From Paraburkholderia monticola (GTDB lineage: Bacteria; Pseudomonadota; Gammaproteobacteria; Burkholderiales; Burkholderiaceae), in the NCBI RefSeq assembly GCF_001580545.1, contig NZ_LRBG01000004.1, forward strand, positions 248,001 through 312,000: a DNA stretch of 64,000 bases, read 5' to 3'. Positions 7,962 to 17,040 of the stretch are shown here, in pieces. The notes beneath the pieces were generated by a model. That model saw only the letters and a list, made by a program, of their open reading frames with translations. It did not search any database and was not told where the DNA came from. How positions within the stretch are numbered: the first letter of the stretch is position 1; each line of letters starts with the position of its first letter. The position numbers and the translations under genes were made by a program.

Positions 7962-9578
7962 TCAGACGCTAAAGCGATTGAGCGTGTAGGCCCGATACGC
8001 AGCCACGAACGCATCGAACGAACCGACCTCCTCGCGTTCGAGCTTCGCCTGCTCGTCAAGCGATTTCACCGCGAGGTCTGCAAACGCCTTGGACTGCGCG
8101 GCGTCGAGCGGACGCGCGCGGAAGTACGCGGCGTGCGCTTCGCTTTGCGCGAGGCCGAATTCGAGGAAGCTTTGCTTCTCATCGCGCATCGTTTGCAGCA
8201 CCCGTGCCGATGGCGTCAGCGACACGTCGGCCAGCTTCGCGCGTTGCGCGGCAACCGCGCGCGCATGTTCATCGCCGCCCTTCAGGCTATCGAGCGCGGC
8301 AGCCGCCGCGTCGATTTTCACGAGCAGTTCGTCGGCCCAGTCGGTCATCGCGATCGGCTTGCCCTCGCGCACCAGTTCGAGTCCGGGCTTGCGGCCTTCC
8401 ATCGTGATGCGGCCGAAGTTCTGATTCGCTTCCGTGTAGGCGAGCGGCGGCAGCGGCGCGCTGTCGTCGAGCGCGCACACGAGCAGGTACGCGTCGAGAA
8501 AGCGCGAGGTCTCCAGCGAAATGCCGGTCGGCTCGAACGGATCGATGTCCATGCAACGCACCTCGACGTATTGCACGCCGCGCGCGGCGAGCGCGTGCAG
8601 CGGCCGCTCGCCAGGATACGTGACGCGCTTCGGACGAATCGTCGAATAGAACTCGTTTTCGATCTGCAGCACGTTGGTGTTGATCTGCACCCACTCGCCG
8701 TCGCGCTGCGTGCCGATCTTCTCGTACGCCGGATACGGCTGGCTCACGGCTTTCGCGAGCGCGTCGAGATAGCCGGGCAGCGTGTCGTAGTCGGCGCGCA
8801 GCGCGGCTTGCGCGGCAGTGTTCGAGTAGCCGAGGTCGCTCATGCGCAGGCTCGTCGCGTACGGGCGATACAGCGTGTCGGCGTCGAACGTGTCGAGCGT
8901 GTGTTTGCGATCGCGGAGAAAACGTCGATCGAGCGCCGGCGATGCGCCGAACAGATACATCAGCAGCCAGTTCGTGCGGCGGAAATTGCGGATCAGCGCG
9001 AGGTAGCGGTCGGACTGGAAGTCGACGGCGTTCGCGGTGGATTGCTGATCGGCGTGCAGCAGCCGCCACACTTCTTCGTTCAGCGAATAGTTGTAGTGAA
9101 TGCCCGCGATGCACTGCATCGCGCGGCCATAGCGCAACGCGAGGCCGATGCGGTACACGTATTTCAGCTTGCCGATGTTCGACGTGCCGTAGTGCGCGAT
9201 CGGAATGCCCTCGTCGGTGGCGGGCAACAGGCCCGGCATCGAGTTGTTCCACAGGATCTCGTCGCCAAGCTCCGCATAGACGAAGCGATGCAGCACGTCG
9301 AGCTTTTCGAGCGTTTCGGCGACGTCGTGCTCGGCCGGGGTGATCAGTTCAATCAGCGCCTCGGAGTAGTCGGTGGTCAGCGAGGGATGCGTGAGCGCCG
9401 AGCCGAGCGCGCGAGGATGCGGCGTCATCGCGAGCTGGCCGTCGCGCGTCACGCGCAGGCTTTCCCTTTCGATGCCGCGCAGGCCGCGTATCAGCGCATC
9501 GCGCTGCGGGCCCGAGCAGAGCACGGACAGGCGGTGCGAGAACGCGTCGGTCGAGCAGGAAGGTGTGGTGTTTGGCAT
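7962..9578 (-). CDS. gshA: Glutamate-cysteine ligase (gamma-ECS, type 1)
   Basis: A 538-residue enzyme that joins glutamate and cysteine with ATP, the first step of glutathione synthesis in the cytoplasm. It is of the E. coli GshA type: GIERESLRV near residue 35, DYSEALIELITP, NNSMPG, GIHYNYSL and EVRCMDIDPFEP, which carry glutamate- and metal-binding positions. The start at 9578 (MPNTTPSC) is preferred; the open frame runs 52 codons further upstream, but that stretch lacks family similarity. The length matches the family. It is the only gene of its transcript that is clear here. Confidence 0.95.
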   Translation of the reverse strand: MPNTTPSCSTDAFSHRLSVLCSGPQRDALIRGLRGIERESLRVTRDGQLAMTPHPRALGSALTHPSLTTDYSEALIELITPAEHDVAETLEKLDVLHRFVYAELGDEILWNNSMPGLLPATDEGIPIAHYGTSNIGKLKYVYRIGLALRYGRAMQCIAGIHYNYSLNEEVWRLLHADQQSTANAVDFQSDRYLALIRNFRRTNWLLMYLFGASPALDRRFLRDRKHTLDTFDADTLYRPYATSLRMSDLGYSNTAAQAALRADYDTLPGYLDALAKAVSQPYPAYEKIGTQRDGEWVQINTNVLQIENEFYSTIRPKRVTYPGERPLHALAARGVQYVEVRCMDIDPFEPTGISLETSRFLDAYLLVCALDDSAPLPPLAYTEANQNFGRITMEGRKPGLELVREGKPIAMTDWADELLVKIDAAAAALDSLKGGDEHARAVAAQRAKLADVSLTPSARVLQTMRDEKQSFLEFGLAQSEAHAAYFRARPLDAAQSKAFADLAVKSLDEQAKLEREEVGSFDAFVAAYRAYTLNRFSV

Positions 9579-9764
9579 TGATGCGAGTCGCGCGTTGCCG
9601 CTCGCGTTGTATCGCCTGATGATTCGCAGACAGTACAGCGGCTGACAACGTTCGGCGGAATTTTCAGTAGCGGGCACTTTAACATCTCGCCAGAACGGCT
9701 GCTTGCGGCCGCTTCGGCGGGCGTTCGAGCGCACGCCGGCACCATCACTACCTCACCACGACAT

Positions 9765-10682
9765 TCACCCACCGCGCGCCGCGCCCGCCCGATCCGCGAC
9801 TTCGTTCCAAAGATGCATCGCGGCATACGCGCGATACGGCCGCCACGCATCGGTGCGGCTGCGCTGCTGCGCGGGCCGCACGAGCGATGGATCGCGCGCG
9901 CAGATCGACTGCATCAACACGAGATCCGACGCGGGCCATGCATCGGGATCGCGCCATGCGCGCATCGCGACATATTCGACGGTCCACGGACCGATGCCCG
10001 CGAGCGCGAGCAAGGCTGCGCGCAGGCTCGCCGTGTCGACCGTATCGCTGTCGAGCGGCACGTCGCCGCTCGCGACCGCGCGCGCGAAGCCTTGCAACGC
10101 GGCGACGCGCTTGCCCGGCATGCCGATCTGCGCGAGATCGACTTCGGCAAGCGCGGCCGGCGTCGGAAAGCGCCACGCGGTGTTTTCATGCGGATGGCCG
10201 TCGATGCGTTCGCCCGCGCGCTGCACGAGCCGTCCGATGATCGTCGTCGCGGCCTTCACGCTGACCTGCTGGCCGACGATCGCGCGCACCACCAGCTCGA
10301 AGCCGGACCACGCGCCCGGCACGCGCAAGCCGGGCACCGCGGCGACGAGCGGCTCGAGCCACGGGTCCGCGGCGAGACCGGCGGCGATCTTCTTGGGATC
10401 GGCGCGCAGATCGAACATCCTCGCGACCGGCGCGGCGAGCGCCTCGGCGTGACGGCTTGCTGGCCCTTCGATGCTCGCGACGATGCAGCGCTTGCGTGGA
10501 TGCAGCCGCACGCTGAGCGTGCCGCTGTCGCCGTTCCAGTCGATCGCGCGGCGATAGGCACCGTCTTCGACGGCCTCGACGCCGGGCGTCGCGCGGCCGC
10601 TGAAAAAGCGCAGCAGCCGCGGCCAGTCGAACGGTGCCTTGAACGGTAATTCGAGAGTTGCGACGTCGTTAAGCGTGCTCAA
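9765..10682 (-). CDS. alkA: DNA-3-methyladenine glycosylase II (AlkA type)
   Basis: A 305-residue base-excision glycosylase that removes alkylated purines from DNA. An N-terminal AlkA_N-like domain (about residues 10-120) precedes the HhH-GPD fold, with VGQQVSVKAATTIIGRLV at about 137-154 and the hairpin plus catalytic Asp segment LALAGIGPWTVEYVAMRAW, then DAWPASDLVL, near 225-255. It starts with TTG at 10682, overlapping the ada stop as TTGA, so the two are one transcription and translation unit for the adaptive response to alkylation. Confidence 0.93.
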   Translation of the reverse strand: MSTLNDVATLELPFKAPFDWPRLLRFFSGRATPGVEAVEDGAYRRAIDWNGDSGTLSVRLHPRKRCIVASIEGPASRHAEALAAPVARMFDLRADPKKIAAGLAADPWLEPLVAAVPGLRVPGAWSGFELVVRAIVGQQVSVKAATTIIGRLVQRAGERIDGHPHENTAWRFPTPAALAEVDLAQIGMPGKRVAALQGFARAVASGDVPLDSDTVDTASLRAALLALAGIGPWTVEYVAMRAWRDPDAWPASDLVLMQSICARDPSLVRPAQQRSRTDAWRPYRAYAAMHLWNEVADRAGAARGG

Positions 10683-11881
10683 GCGGCGTGATCCAGTCGG
10701 GAGTTGTGGGAGTGGGAGTGGGTGTCGGCGTCGGTGCGGCTTGCATCGCGATGCGGTGCGTCGTCGGCTGATACGCCGCCTGCGTGCTGCGCCTCATTGT
10801 CGAGCAACACGGCCTTGCGTGGCAGCCCCCAGCGATAGCCGGCAAGCGCCCCGCCCTTCTGCACGACGCGATGACACGGAATCGCGAGCGCGACCGGATT
10901 GGTCGCGCAAGCGCTCGCGACCGCCCGTACCGCGCGCGGCGAGCCGACCGCTTCGGCGATCTGCGAATAGCTGCGCGTCTCACCGTAGGGGATGCGTCGC
11001 AGCGCATCCCACACGCGCTGTTTGAAGGCGGTCGACGCGATATCGAGCGGCAGGTCGAAGTCCTGACGGGTGCCGTGCAGATACGCGTCGATCTGCGCGA
11101 TGAACGGCGCGAGTCGTCCGGCGTCTTCACGCAGCTCGGCATTCGCGAACTCGCCGCGCAACTCGTCGATCAGCAGCGCGGGGTCGTCGCCGAAACCGAT
11201 CTTGCAGATGCCCTTGTCGGTCGCGGCGACCAGCACGAAGCCGAGCGAGGTCGGCGCGCTCGCGTAGCGCACCGTCAGCCCGGCACCCTTGCGGCGATAC
11301 GCGGACGGCGCCATGCCGAGCTCGGTCGGCGCGCTGTCGTACATTCGCGAGGGCGAGCCGAACCCGGCATCGAGCGTTGCGCGCGTGACGTCGGCACCGC
11401 CCTGCAACGCGTCGCGCAACGCGGCGCCGCGCTGGGCGGCCTGGTATTGACGCGGCGACACGCCCACGACGCGCTTGAACAGGCGTTGCAGATGGAACGG
11501 GCTCACGTGCACGGCATCGCTGAGCTGCGCGAGGGTGAGGCGCTGCTGCGGATCGGCATCGAGTGCGGCGCACGCCCGCGCGACGATGTCGAGCTCGCGC
11601 GGCAGGCCGCCGGGCTGGCAGCGCTTGCAATCGCGAAAGCCCGCGGCGCGCGCGGCGTCGGCATCGGTGAAGAAGGCGACGTTTTCGCGGCGCGGCTGGC
11701 GCGACGCGCACGACGGCCGGCAAAACACGCCGGTCGTCCTGACCGCGTAGAAGAACGCGCCGTCGGCGTCGCGATCGCGGTGCGTGACGGCTTCCCACCG
11801 TTCGTCGTCGGTATTCCAGTGGGCGGTATCCGCGTCGACCGGGATGCGCACGGCGGGGGAATGACGGGTAATCGGGTTCAT
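10679..11881 (-). CDS. ada: Ada: bifunctional alkylation-response regulator and O6-methylguanine-DNA methyltransferase
   Basis: A 400-residue Ada protein. N-terminal Zn domain with four Cys (FCRPSC and FRDCKRC), of which the first accepts methyl groups from phosphotriesters. Central AraC-type HTH (LTLAQLSDAVHVSPFHLQRL). C-terminal methyltransferase with the suicide Cys motif IPCHRVV. Methylated Ada activates its own operon, which here includes alkA, with a 4-bp overlap. The start at 11881 (MNPITRHS) is preferred; an in-frame ATG at 11923 is an alternative. The C-terminus has an unusual Asp/His/Ser-rich tail of about 35 residues. Confidence 0.94.
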   Translation of the reverse strand: MNPITRHSPAVRIPVDADTAHWNTDDERWEAVTHRDRDADGAFFYAVRTTGVFCRPSCASRQPRRENVAFFTDADAARAAGFRDCKRCQPGGLPRELDIVARACAALDADPQQRLTLAQLSDAVHVSPFHLQRLFKRVVGVSPRQYQAAQRGAALRDALQGGADVTRATLDAGFGSPSRMYDSAPTELGMAPSAYRRKGAGLTVRYASAPTSLGFVLVAATDKGICKIGFGDDPALLIDELRGEFANAELREDAGRLAPFIAQIDAYLHGTRQDFDLPLDIASTAFKQRVWDALRRIPYGETRSYSQIAEAVGSPRAVRAVASACATNPVALAIPCHRVVQKGGALAGYRWGLPRKAVLLDNEAQHAGGVSADDAPHRDASRTDADTHSHSHNSRLDHAA

Positions 11882-12116
11882 GATGTCCAGGGGCCCGGAT
11901 GGGCAGGCAATGACGATGCTCATCAATGTAGGCCCGATCTCTACACAGTACGCGTCGGTTCTTGCTCTGTCATTCGACTGCACTTTTCCTTACTTATGGT
12001 GGGGTCAAAACCCGGCAAATCGCGGTCCGATGGGCCTGGACGGCGCCCACTGGTCGGGCGTTTTGCCCCGAAGTGCGACAATTTCACACAATATCGGGTT
12101 TTCCCTTAAAAAGTTA

Positions 12117-12145
12117 TTGCGTCGCACCAACCCGATGTGTATATT
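12117..12145 (+). promoter_or_regulatory. Candidate sigma-70 promoter of a small RNA
   Basis: TTGCGT (12117-12122) and TATATT (12140-12145) are separated by 17 bases. They predict a transcription start near 12152, exactly where a repeated UGUCUCCUCC sequence begins. A strong terminator lies about 60 bases downstream, and no ORF with a ribosome binding site lies between. Confidence 0.6.
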
Positions 12146-12151
12146 AGTACC

Positions 12152-12214
12152 TGTCTCCTCCATGTCTCCTCCTGATATGGATTCAGCCCGCTCCACTTGA
12201 GCGGGCTTTTTTTT
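12152..12214 (+). ncRNA. Candidate small RNA with two anti-Shine-Dalgarno motifs
   Basis: A predicted transcript of about 63 nt that begins at a promoter-like start. It has two copies of TGTCTCCTCC (12152-12161 and 12163-12172) and ends in an intrinsic terminator. A short stem TCCAT/ATGGA (12159-12163 with 12177-12181) would show the second CUCCUCC in a loop. Small RNAs with exposed CCUCC loops are known in other bacteria, for example the alphaproteobacterial alpha-r14 (CuckooRNA) family, and could pair with ribosome binding sites. Size, motif and boundaries are seen; function is inferred. Confidence 0.6.
12185..12214 (+). terminator. Intrinsic terminator of the candidate small RNA
   Basis: Perfect 9-bp stem AGCCCGCTC/GAGCGGGCT (12185-12193 and 12199-12207), a 5-base loop, then an uninterrupted T-run to 12214. 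It is one of the strongest terminators in the window and has no protein gene on its strand upstream. Confidence 0.88.
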
Positions 12215-12381
12215 GTCCATCGGGGAAAGTCGCTTTGCTTGGGGCATTGCGCTTCGTCGCTCTCACGGTCGCGCGCCACCGCAGCGTTCGCACCAGACCC
12301 GGCACGGGGCACGTGCAGTCACGACCCGCTACTCGATCAGCGGCAAATCGGGCACGCGTCACACGGCTGTGACGACCCCCC

Positions 12382-12406
12382 AAAAAAACCCCCTCCGAAG
12401 AGGGGG
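12382..12406 (-). terminator. Terminator of the PhoX-like gene
   Basis: On the minus strand a CCCCCTC/GAGGGGG stem (12400-12406 with 12389-12395) closes a TTCG tetraloop and is followed by a T7 run (12382-12388). It lies about 100 bases after the stop of the PhoX-like gene. Confidence 0.75.
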
Positions 12407-12502
12407 CGACGAACCGCTTGCGAACTGTGCCTTTCTATCGGCTCAAAGCGTCGTCAATGGTCCCCACAACGAGACTCGGGAAAATCTCTGCGAGCATTGC
12501 CA

Positions 12503-14494
12503 TCAGACCAGCTTGATCGATGTCGGGTCTGCTGTCAGATAGCCGATGGCCGCGCCGAAGCGATCCCTGTAGTTCGCTCGCACGAGCGGATCGAGCACGG
12601 TCTGCACTTTCGAATGCACGGCAGCCCAGTCGCCCGCATGCTGGAAATTGCTCATGATGTAGGTCCAGCCATTGATTTCGTCGACGGCATGCAGGCCGGT
12701 CGACTCCGCACCTGCCGGACACGACAGCACGCGCGACAGCACCTTCGTATCGACGTTATAGGCCCACAGGAAATTGTTGATATGCATGCCGCTGTCCTCA
12801 CCGATGAAGAGAGTACGCAGCCGTTCCGAGAACTTGAGGTTGTCCGGATTCGCGATCTTCTCTGGATTCGCGGTATTACCCAGACTGTCCGCGCTCACGA
12901 GGTCTTGACCCACTAGCTCAGCCGGCGCGCTCATGTCGATGGGCACCCATTCGCTGTTAATCGCCGCGCCACCGAGATCGCGCTGCCCGCCTGTCATATT
13001 CAGCGCATAGACCGCACCCGATGAAATGCCCTTGTCGAGCGCGATATCCGTCGAATGTGCGTTGCCCCGCACCATCGATGTCGTGATCTGCGACATAGCC
13101 GAATAGAGAATCTTGTCTTTCGCGTTGACCGTCGTGCCTTCGAGTTTCGTAAAACCCATGCTCGCGCCCTGCAGCGCGGCGTAGCGATGCGTCTCCAGAA
13201 ATGCCGCGGCTTTCTCCATGCCAGGCTTGAGGCGGATCCAGTTGAATTTACCGCCGTAGTGAATCTGGGTGAAGGTCGGATCGTTCGGCGGATTCTTCTC
13301 GTCGGTGACGACGTCCATGATGTCGGTGATTGTCAGCGTATTGGCGAGCGCCTCGATTTCATGGCTGGTCGCGTGACCGAGTTTGAGCCACGTCAACGTC
13401 GCGGCGCCCGCCCCCGCCGACGATCTTTGCGTCCACTTCGCGACATACAGCGTGCCCGCGGATAGATCGGCTTCGTTGTCCGCGATGAACATGAAGAGGC
13501 CGCCGTTGGTTGCGTCGTCGCCCATCAGCACAGTGCGCCTGTCGGGCATCACCTGAATCAGCTCATGGGAAATGCGGCCGAGGCAGTAGTGCTTCTTGAC
13601 TGTACCGGTGCCGTCAGGGTGCACGGTGACTTCCGGCAGATGCCCGTAGTGATACGGCCGCGCCGCCGATGCGCTGCCGTACAGGTTCTGGCTGTACGCC
13701 TGGAATTGCGTGTTCGTCGCGATGGTAGCGGCATCCGGCTCGTACTCTTCGCTCGACAGGTGCGTATTCCACGGCGACAGGCTCGCGCCGCAAGTGATCC
13801 ACAATCCATGCGCGCCGGACGTATCGACGTTCGAATAGCTGACCAGCGTGAGCTTGCCGGTGGCCGGATCCTGATCGAGCGTCAGCACGGCAATCGGCGA
13901 CGGCAGCTTGCCGTACATGTCGCCTTGGGCCGTTTCCGTCTGATCGCGCGTCGTGTATTCGAACTGCACGACGGCGAACACCGCGTTCCCCTTGACGCCC
14001 TTCACCACCGGCTGGTCAAGCCGGATCAGCGAGGTGCCGTCCGGGCAGTCGGAGAAAAACTGGCGCTCCTTGCCTGGTACCGACCTGTCAATGATCGGTT
14101 CGTTGTCGATGTCGAAATAACCGCCCGCCACGATCGTGCCGCCAGTCGTGTTCGGAACTGTGTCGCCCGTCATGAAGAACGGCTGATACGCGAGTTTGTA
14201 GGTGTGGCTGCTGCCGTCGCTGAACTGGGCGGTCAGCGTCGATGCGACCGTGGTCGCCGCCATCGCACCAGGATTCGCCAGCGAAGGCGCCGCCATGCCG
14301 TCGAACGACGCCGCGGTGAACGCCGCTTTCGTCGGGGCGGGTGGATTGCTCACTTGAAGGTCGTTGCCGCCGCCGCAGGCTGCGAGAAGCGATGTCGCGG
14401 CGGCGCCGAGCGGCAGCATCGGTGCGCCAGCGATGATCTTCAGGGCCTGACGGCGTGAGTAGTCGAATGATTGCGCCATGTTCTCGTGATCCAT
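12503..14494 (-). CDS. Tat-exported PhoX-like phosphatase (DUF839 family)
   Basis: A predicted protein of about 663 residues. The twin-arginine signal (SRRQALKI) is followed by a hydrophobic stretch and an apparent lipobox (LLAAC, then GGGND). The mature part resembles PhoX-type alkaline phosphatases, six-bladed beta-propellers that bind Ca and Fe, with segments such as LSPWNTHLSSEEYEPDA, HYGHLPEVTVHP and GEDSGMHINNFLWAY. It may release phosphate from organic esters in the periplasm. The start at 14494 is chosen; 14479 is equally possible, while the longer start at 14533 lacks a ribosome binding site. It stands alone, with no Pho regulon genes nearby. Confidence 0.83.
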   Translation of the reverse strand: MDHENMAQSFDYSRRQALKIIAGAPMLPLGAAATSLLAACGGGNDLQVSNPPAPTKAAFTAASFDGMAAPSLANPGAMAATTVASTLTAQFSDGSSHTYKLAYQPFFMTGDTVPNTTGGTIVAGGYFDIDNEPIIDRSVPGKERQFFSDCPDGTSLIRLDQPVVKGVKGNAVFAVVQFEYTTRDQTETAQGDMYGKLPSPIAVLTLDQDPATGKLTLVSYSNVDTSGAHGLWITCGASLSPWNTHLSSEEYEPDAATIATNTQFQAYSQNLYGSASAARPYHYGHLPEVTVHPDGTGTVKKHYCLGRISHELIQVMPDRRTVLMGDDATNGGLFMFIADNEADLSAGTLYVAKWTQRSSAGAGAATLTWLKLGHATSHEIEALANTLTITDIMDVVTDEKNPPNDPTFTQIHYGGKFNWIRLKPGMEKAAAFLETHRYAALQGASMGFTKLEGTTVNAKDKILYSAMSQITTSMVRGNAHSTDIALDKGISSGAVYALNMTGGQRDLGGAAINSEWVPIDMSAPAELVGQDLVSADSLGNTANPEKIANPDNLKFSERLRTLFIGEDSGMHINNFLWAYNVDTKVLSRVLSCPAGAESTGLHAVDEINGWTYIMSNFQHAGDWAAVHSKVQTVLDPLVRANYRDRFGAAIGYLTADPTSIKLV

Positions 14495-14700
14495 TGTTGG
14501 GGTGAACCGGGGACCGAGGATCGGAATGACCATGGCGCGCCGGATTGACGCGCTACTTTATTGAATGAATATGAAATGTAGTTGACAGTGAAATGTAATG
14601 TCTCCGGAGGTCTAGCACCCCGGTCTCTTACCCTCCAGAAAGTGCCCTTTCTCCTACACTTCGCTAAGCGGTTCTCCGACCTAGCCAAAGGGCGTTCGAT

Positions 14701-15126
14701 ATGAAAATCCACATTCGCGAGATCGACCACGTCGTGATCCGGGCGACGCAAGTCGAAACACTCGCGCGCTTTTACTGCGACGTGCTCGGTTGCAGCGTCG
14801 AAAAGGAGCAGCGTGAACTCGGCCTCACGCAACTGCGCGCGGGACGTTCGCTGATCGATCTGCTACAGGTCGGCGCGAAGCTCGATCGCGCGGAAAACGG
14901 CGCGGCGGGCACGGGACGCAACATGGACCACCTGTGTCTGCGCGTCGAATCGTTCGATGCCGACGCGCTGAAGGCGCATCTCACCGCGCATGGCGCGCGG
15001 ATCGGCGAACAGGGAGTGCGTTATGGCGCGGACGGTTTCGGGCCGTCGCTGTATCTGTTCGACCCGGAAGGCAATATGGTCGAACTGAAGGGGCCGCCGG
15101 AAGCGGCGCGAGTCACGTCGCTCTGA
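14701..15126 (+). CDS. VOC-family (glyoxalase/dioxygenase fold) protein
   Basis: A 141-residue protein with two beta-alpha-beta-beta-beta modules. The N-terminal module begins IDHVVIRATQVETLARFYCD and carries the usual first metal-ligand His. The second has MDHLCLRVE and ends in LYLFDPEGNMVELKGPP, where the Glu is the typical metal ligand. The family includes glyoxalase I, dioxygenases and resistance proteins; the substrate cannot be told. It is divergent from the PhoX-like gene, with 206 bp between the starts. Confidence 0.85.
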   Translation: MKIHIREIDHVVIRATQVETLARFYCDVLGCSVEKEQRELGLTQLRAGRSLIDLLQVGAKLDRAENGAAGTGRNMDHLCLRVESFDADALKAHLTAHGARIGEQGVRYGADGFGPSLYLFDPEGNMVELKGPPEAARVTSL

Positions 15127-15170
15127 AGGCGAAAACGCAACCGCGCGGAAGCGGGATCAAATTCGTCCAA

Positions 15171-15725
15171 TCACGCTTCGGCGGGCGCCTTCAGCACGGT
15201 CCAGTCGATTTTCACCGCATCGGCGTCGGCGCTGCCGAGCCACGCTTCGCCGTCCTGTACCGTGCATTGCAGCCGCATCGTGCGTTCTGCGAGCGAGCCG
15301 AGCGAGGCCGCGACGTCTTCGCCGAGCGTCCACACCGTCACGTTGCGCATGCGCTCGACCTTGTTGCGCACGCCCTGCCACCAGATCTCCGAGGTCCGGC
15401 CGCCGTAGGCGATCACGATCACGCGATCGGCCCGGCCGCTCGCCTTCGCGATGCGGCGCTCATCGGGCTGGCCGACCTCGATCCACGTGTCGATCGCGCC
15501 GGTCAGGTCCTTCGCCCACAGGTCCGGTTCGTCGACATCCGACAAACCTTTGCAAAACTCCAGCCGTTCCTGCGCGAACAGCGCGAAGGCGGCGACGCGG
15601 ACCATCATCCGTTCGTCGGTTTCAGAGGGGTGACGGGCGATCGTCAGCGAATGGTCGGCGTAATAGTGCCGGTCCATGTCCGCGATCTGCAGTTCCGTCT
15701 TGTATATCGTCGATTTGAGAGCCAT
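15171..15725 (-). CDS. YaeQ family protein
   Basis: A 184-residue protein of the YaeQ family, with the start MALKSTIYKTELQIADMDRH typical of it. The fold is related to PD-(D/E)XK nucleases, and segments such as ERMMVRVAAFALFA and DLTGAIDTWIEVGQPDERR carry the conserved acidic and Arg positions. The cellular role is unclear. The start at 15725 is chosen over an in-frame start at 15863 because only the shorter form aligns with the family. Confidence 0.9.
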   Translation of the reverse strand: MALKSTIYKTELQIADMDRHYYADHSLTIARHPSETDERMMVRVAAFALFAQERLEFCKGLSDVDEPDLWAKDLTGAIDTWIEVGQPDERRIAKASGRADRVIVIAYGGRTSEIWWQGVRNKVERMRNVTVWTLGEDVAASLGSLAERTMRLQCTVQDGEAWLGSADADAVKIDWTVLKAPAEA

Positions 15726-15867
15726 GCCGTTGCTAAACCAGGCGCTCGCTCCACCGGAGCGTAGCGAAAATGAATCGTCGACGGCGCGTTGCCGTTTCTT
15801 GTGTTTGCTGTACATCGTATGTTCCTCCCGCGCCGTCAGCCGGTGCCTATGACGCAGGAGCAAGCAT

Positions 15868-16845
15868 TTACCGGGCCACGGCGGGTTCCGTGGCCGTGCC
15901 GTACACGTCGCGAGCCGCGTCCCGCAACGCCTCGAGCACGACGGCGGCCGCCGGAGACAACAGATGCGACTGGCGCGTGATGATACCGAATGTATCCATC
16001 CTGTACGGCAAATCGATCGGTAAGCGCTTCAACACGCCGTACTGTTGGTACTGACGCGCCACTTCGTCGGGCAAAACCGCCAACATGTCGCTTTGCAGCA
16101 GCAAGCTCGAAATCGCGAGGAAGTTGTTCGTATTGACGACGTTCTGCGGCGGATTCAGGCCGATCTGCGAAAACATCAGATCGAAGCGATGGCGCAGCAC
16201 GCTTCCCGGCGGATGCAGGACCCAACTCGCGCTGACGATGCCGCGCAGCGTCAAACCTGTTTCATTTTCGAGCGGGTGGCCCGGGCGCGCGACCACGCAC
16301 AACGGTTCGTCGGCGAGCGGTTCGTAGCGAACCTCGGTCTTGAACTGGTTCTGCCGCTCCAGCACGCGGCCGATCATGATGTCGAGATCGCCTTCGGCGA
16401 GCCGCGGCAACATCACGTCCGAGGTCTCGACCTCAACCCAGATCTGCAATTGCGGATAACGCTCTTTCACGCTCGCGATCGCGCGCGGCACCATCGTCGC
16501 GGCCGCCGCCGCAATCACGCCGATCCGCACCTGGCCCGCAAGCCCCGAGCGCAGCGCCGAGATTTCGTCATGCGCCTGGCTCAGGTTCGACAACACCATG
16601 CGCGCATGGCGAATCATCACCTCGCCATACAGCGTCGCGTGCATGCCGTGCGGCGTGCGGTCGAACAGGCTCACGCCGAGCATGTCCTCGAGTTCCTTCA
16701 GCAGGCGCGACGCGGCCGGCTGCGTCATGCCGAGCACGTCGGCCGCGCGGCGCACGTTGCCCTCCTCCTCCATCGCGGCAAGCAGCAGCAACTGGCGCGT
16801 CTTCAGCCGTGCGCGCACGAACCAGTTTGAATAGCTACGCGTCAT
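15868..16845 (-). CDS. LysR-family regulator (GbpR-like) of the adjacent sugar operon
   Basis: A 325-residue LysR regulator. The N-terminal helix-turn-helix is clear (NVRRAADVLGMTQPAASRLL, about residues 30-49), followed by a periplasmic-binding-like effector domain (about 95-300). It resembles GbpR-type regulators of sugar binding-protein operons. It is divergent from the dehydrogenase-araFGH operon, and an ATATC-N6-GATAT palindrome lies between the two. A sugar or sugar acid is a likely inducer. Confidence 0.9.
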   Translation of the reverse strand: MTRSYSNWFVRARLKTRQLLLLAAMEEEGNVRRAADVLGMTQPAASRLLKELEDMLGVSLFDRTPHGMHATLYGEVMIRHARMVLSNLSQAHDEISALRSGLAGQVRIGVIAAAAATMVPRAIASVKERYPQLQIWVEVETSDVMLPRLAEGDLDIMIGRVLERQNQFKTEVRYEPLADEPLCVVARPGHPLENETGLTLRGIVSASWVLHPPGSVLRHRFDLMFSQIGLNPPQNVVNTNNFLAISSLLLQSDMLAVLPDEVARQYQQYGVLKRLPIDLPYRMDTFGIITRQSHLLSPAAAVVLEALRDAARDVYGTATEPAVAR

Positions 16846-16894
16846 CGCGGGTCTCCAGGTTTGTACGTTTTTTCGCTAAGGGTCCCATCATGCC

Positions 16895-16910
16895 ATATCG
16901 AAACTGATAT
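16895..16910. promoter_or_regulatory. Candidate LysR operator in the divergent promoter region
   Basis: ATATC-N6-GATAT fits the T-N11-A type of LysR box. It lies 50 bases before the lysR start and about 130 bases before the dehydrogenase-like gene. Found by eye. Confidence 0.5.
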
Positions 16911-17040
16911 CGGAGAGGCCTAAAAAGGGATTGGAAAGTTATTGGGGCCGCTCATACCATTCGTGGACTTTGCGAACTTCCTTGAGATTTCCGACTGGGC
17001 GCCCGCGCTGCGCCGCCCTTTACTGCGCCCTTTTCCGCCG

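Noticed and set aside
7944-9581. Plus-strand frame of 545 codons over gshA
   Set aside because: It mirrors gshA codon bias. The gshA motifs are unambiguous.
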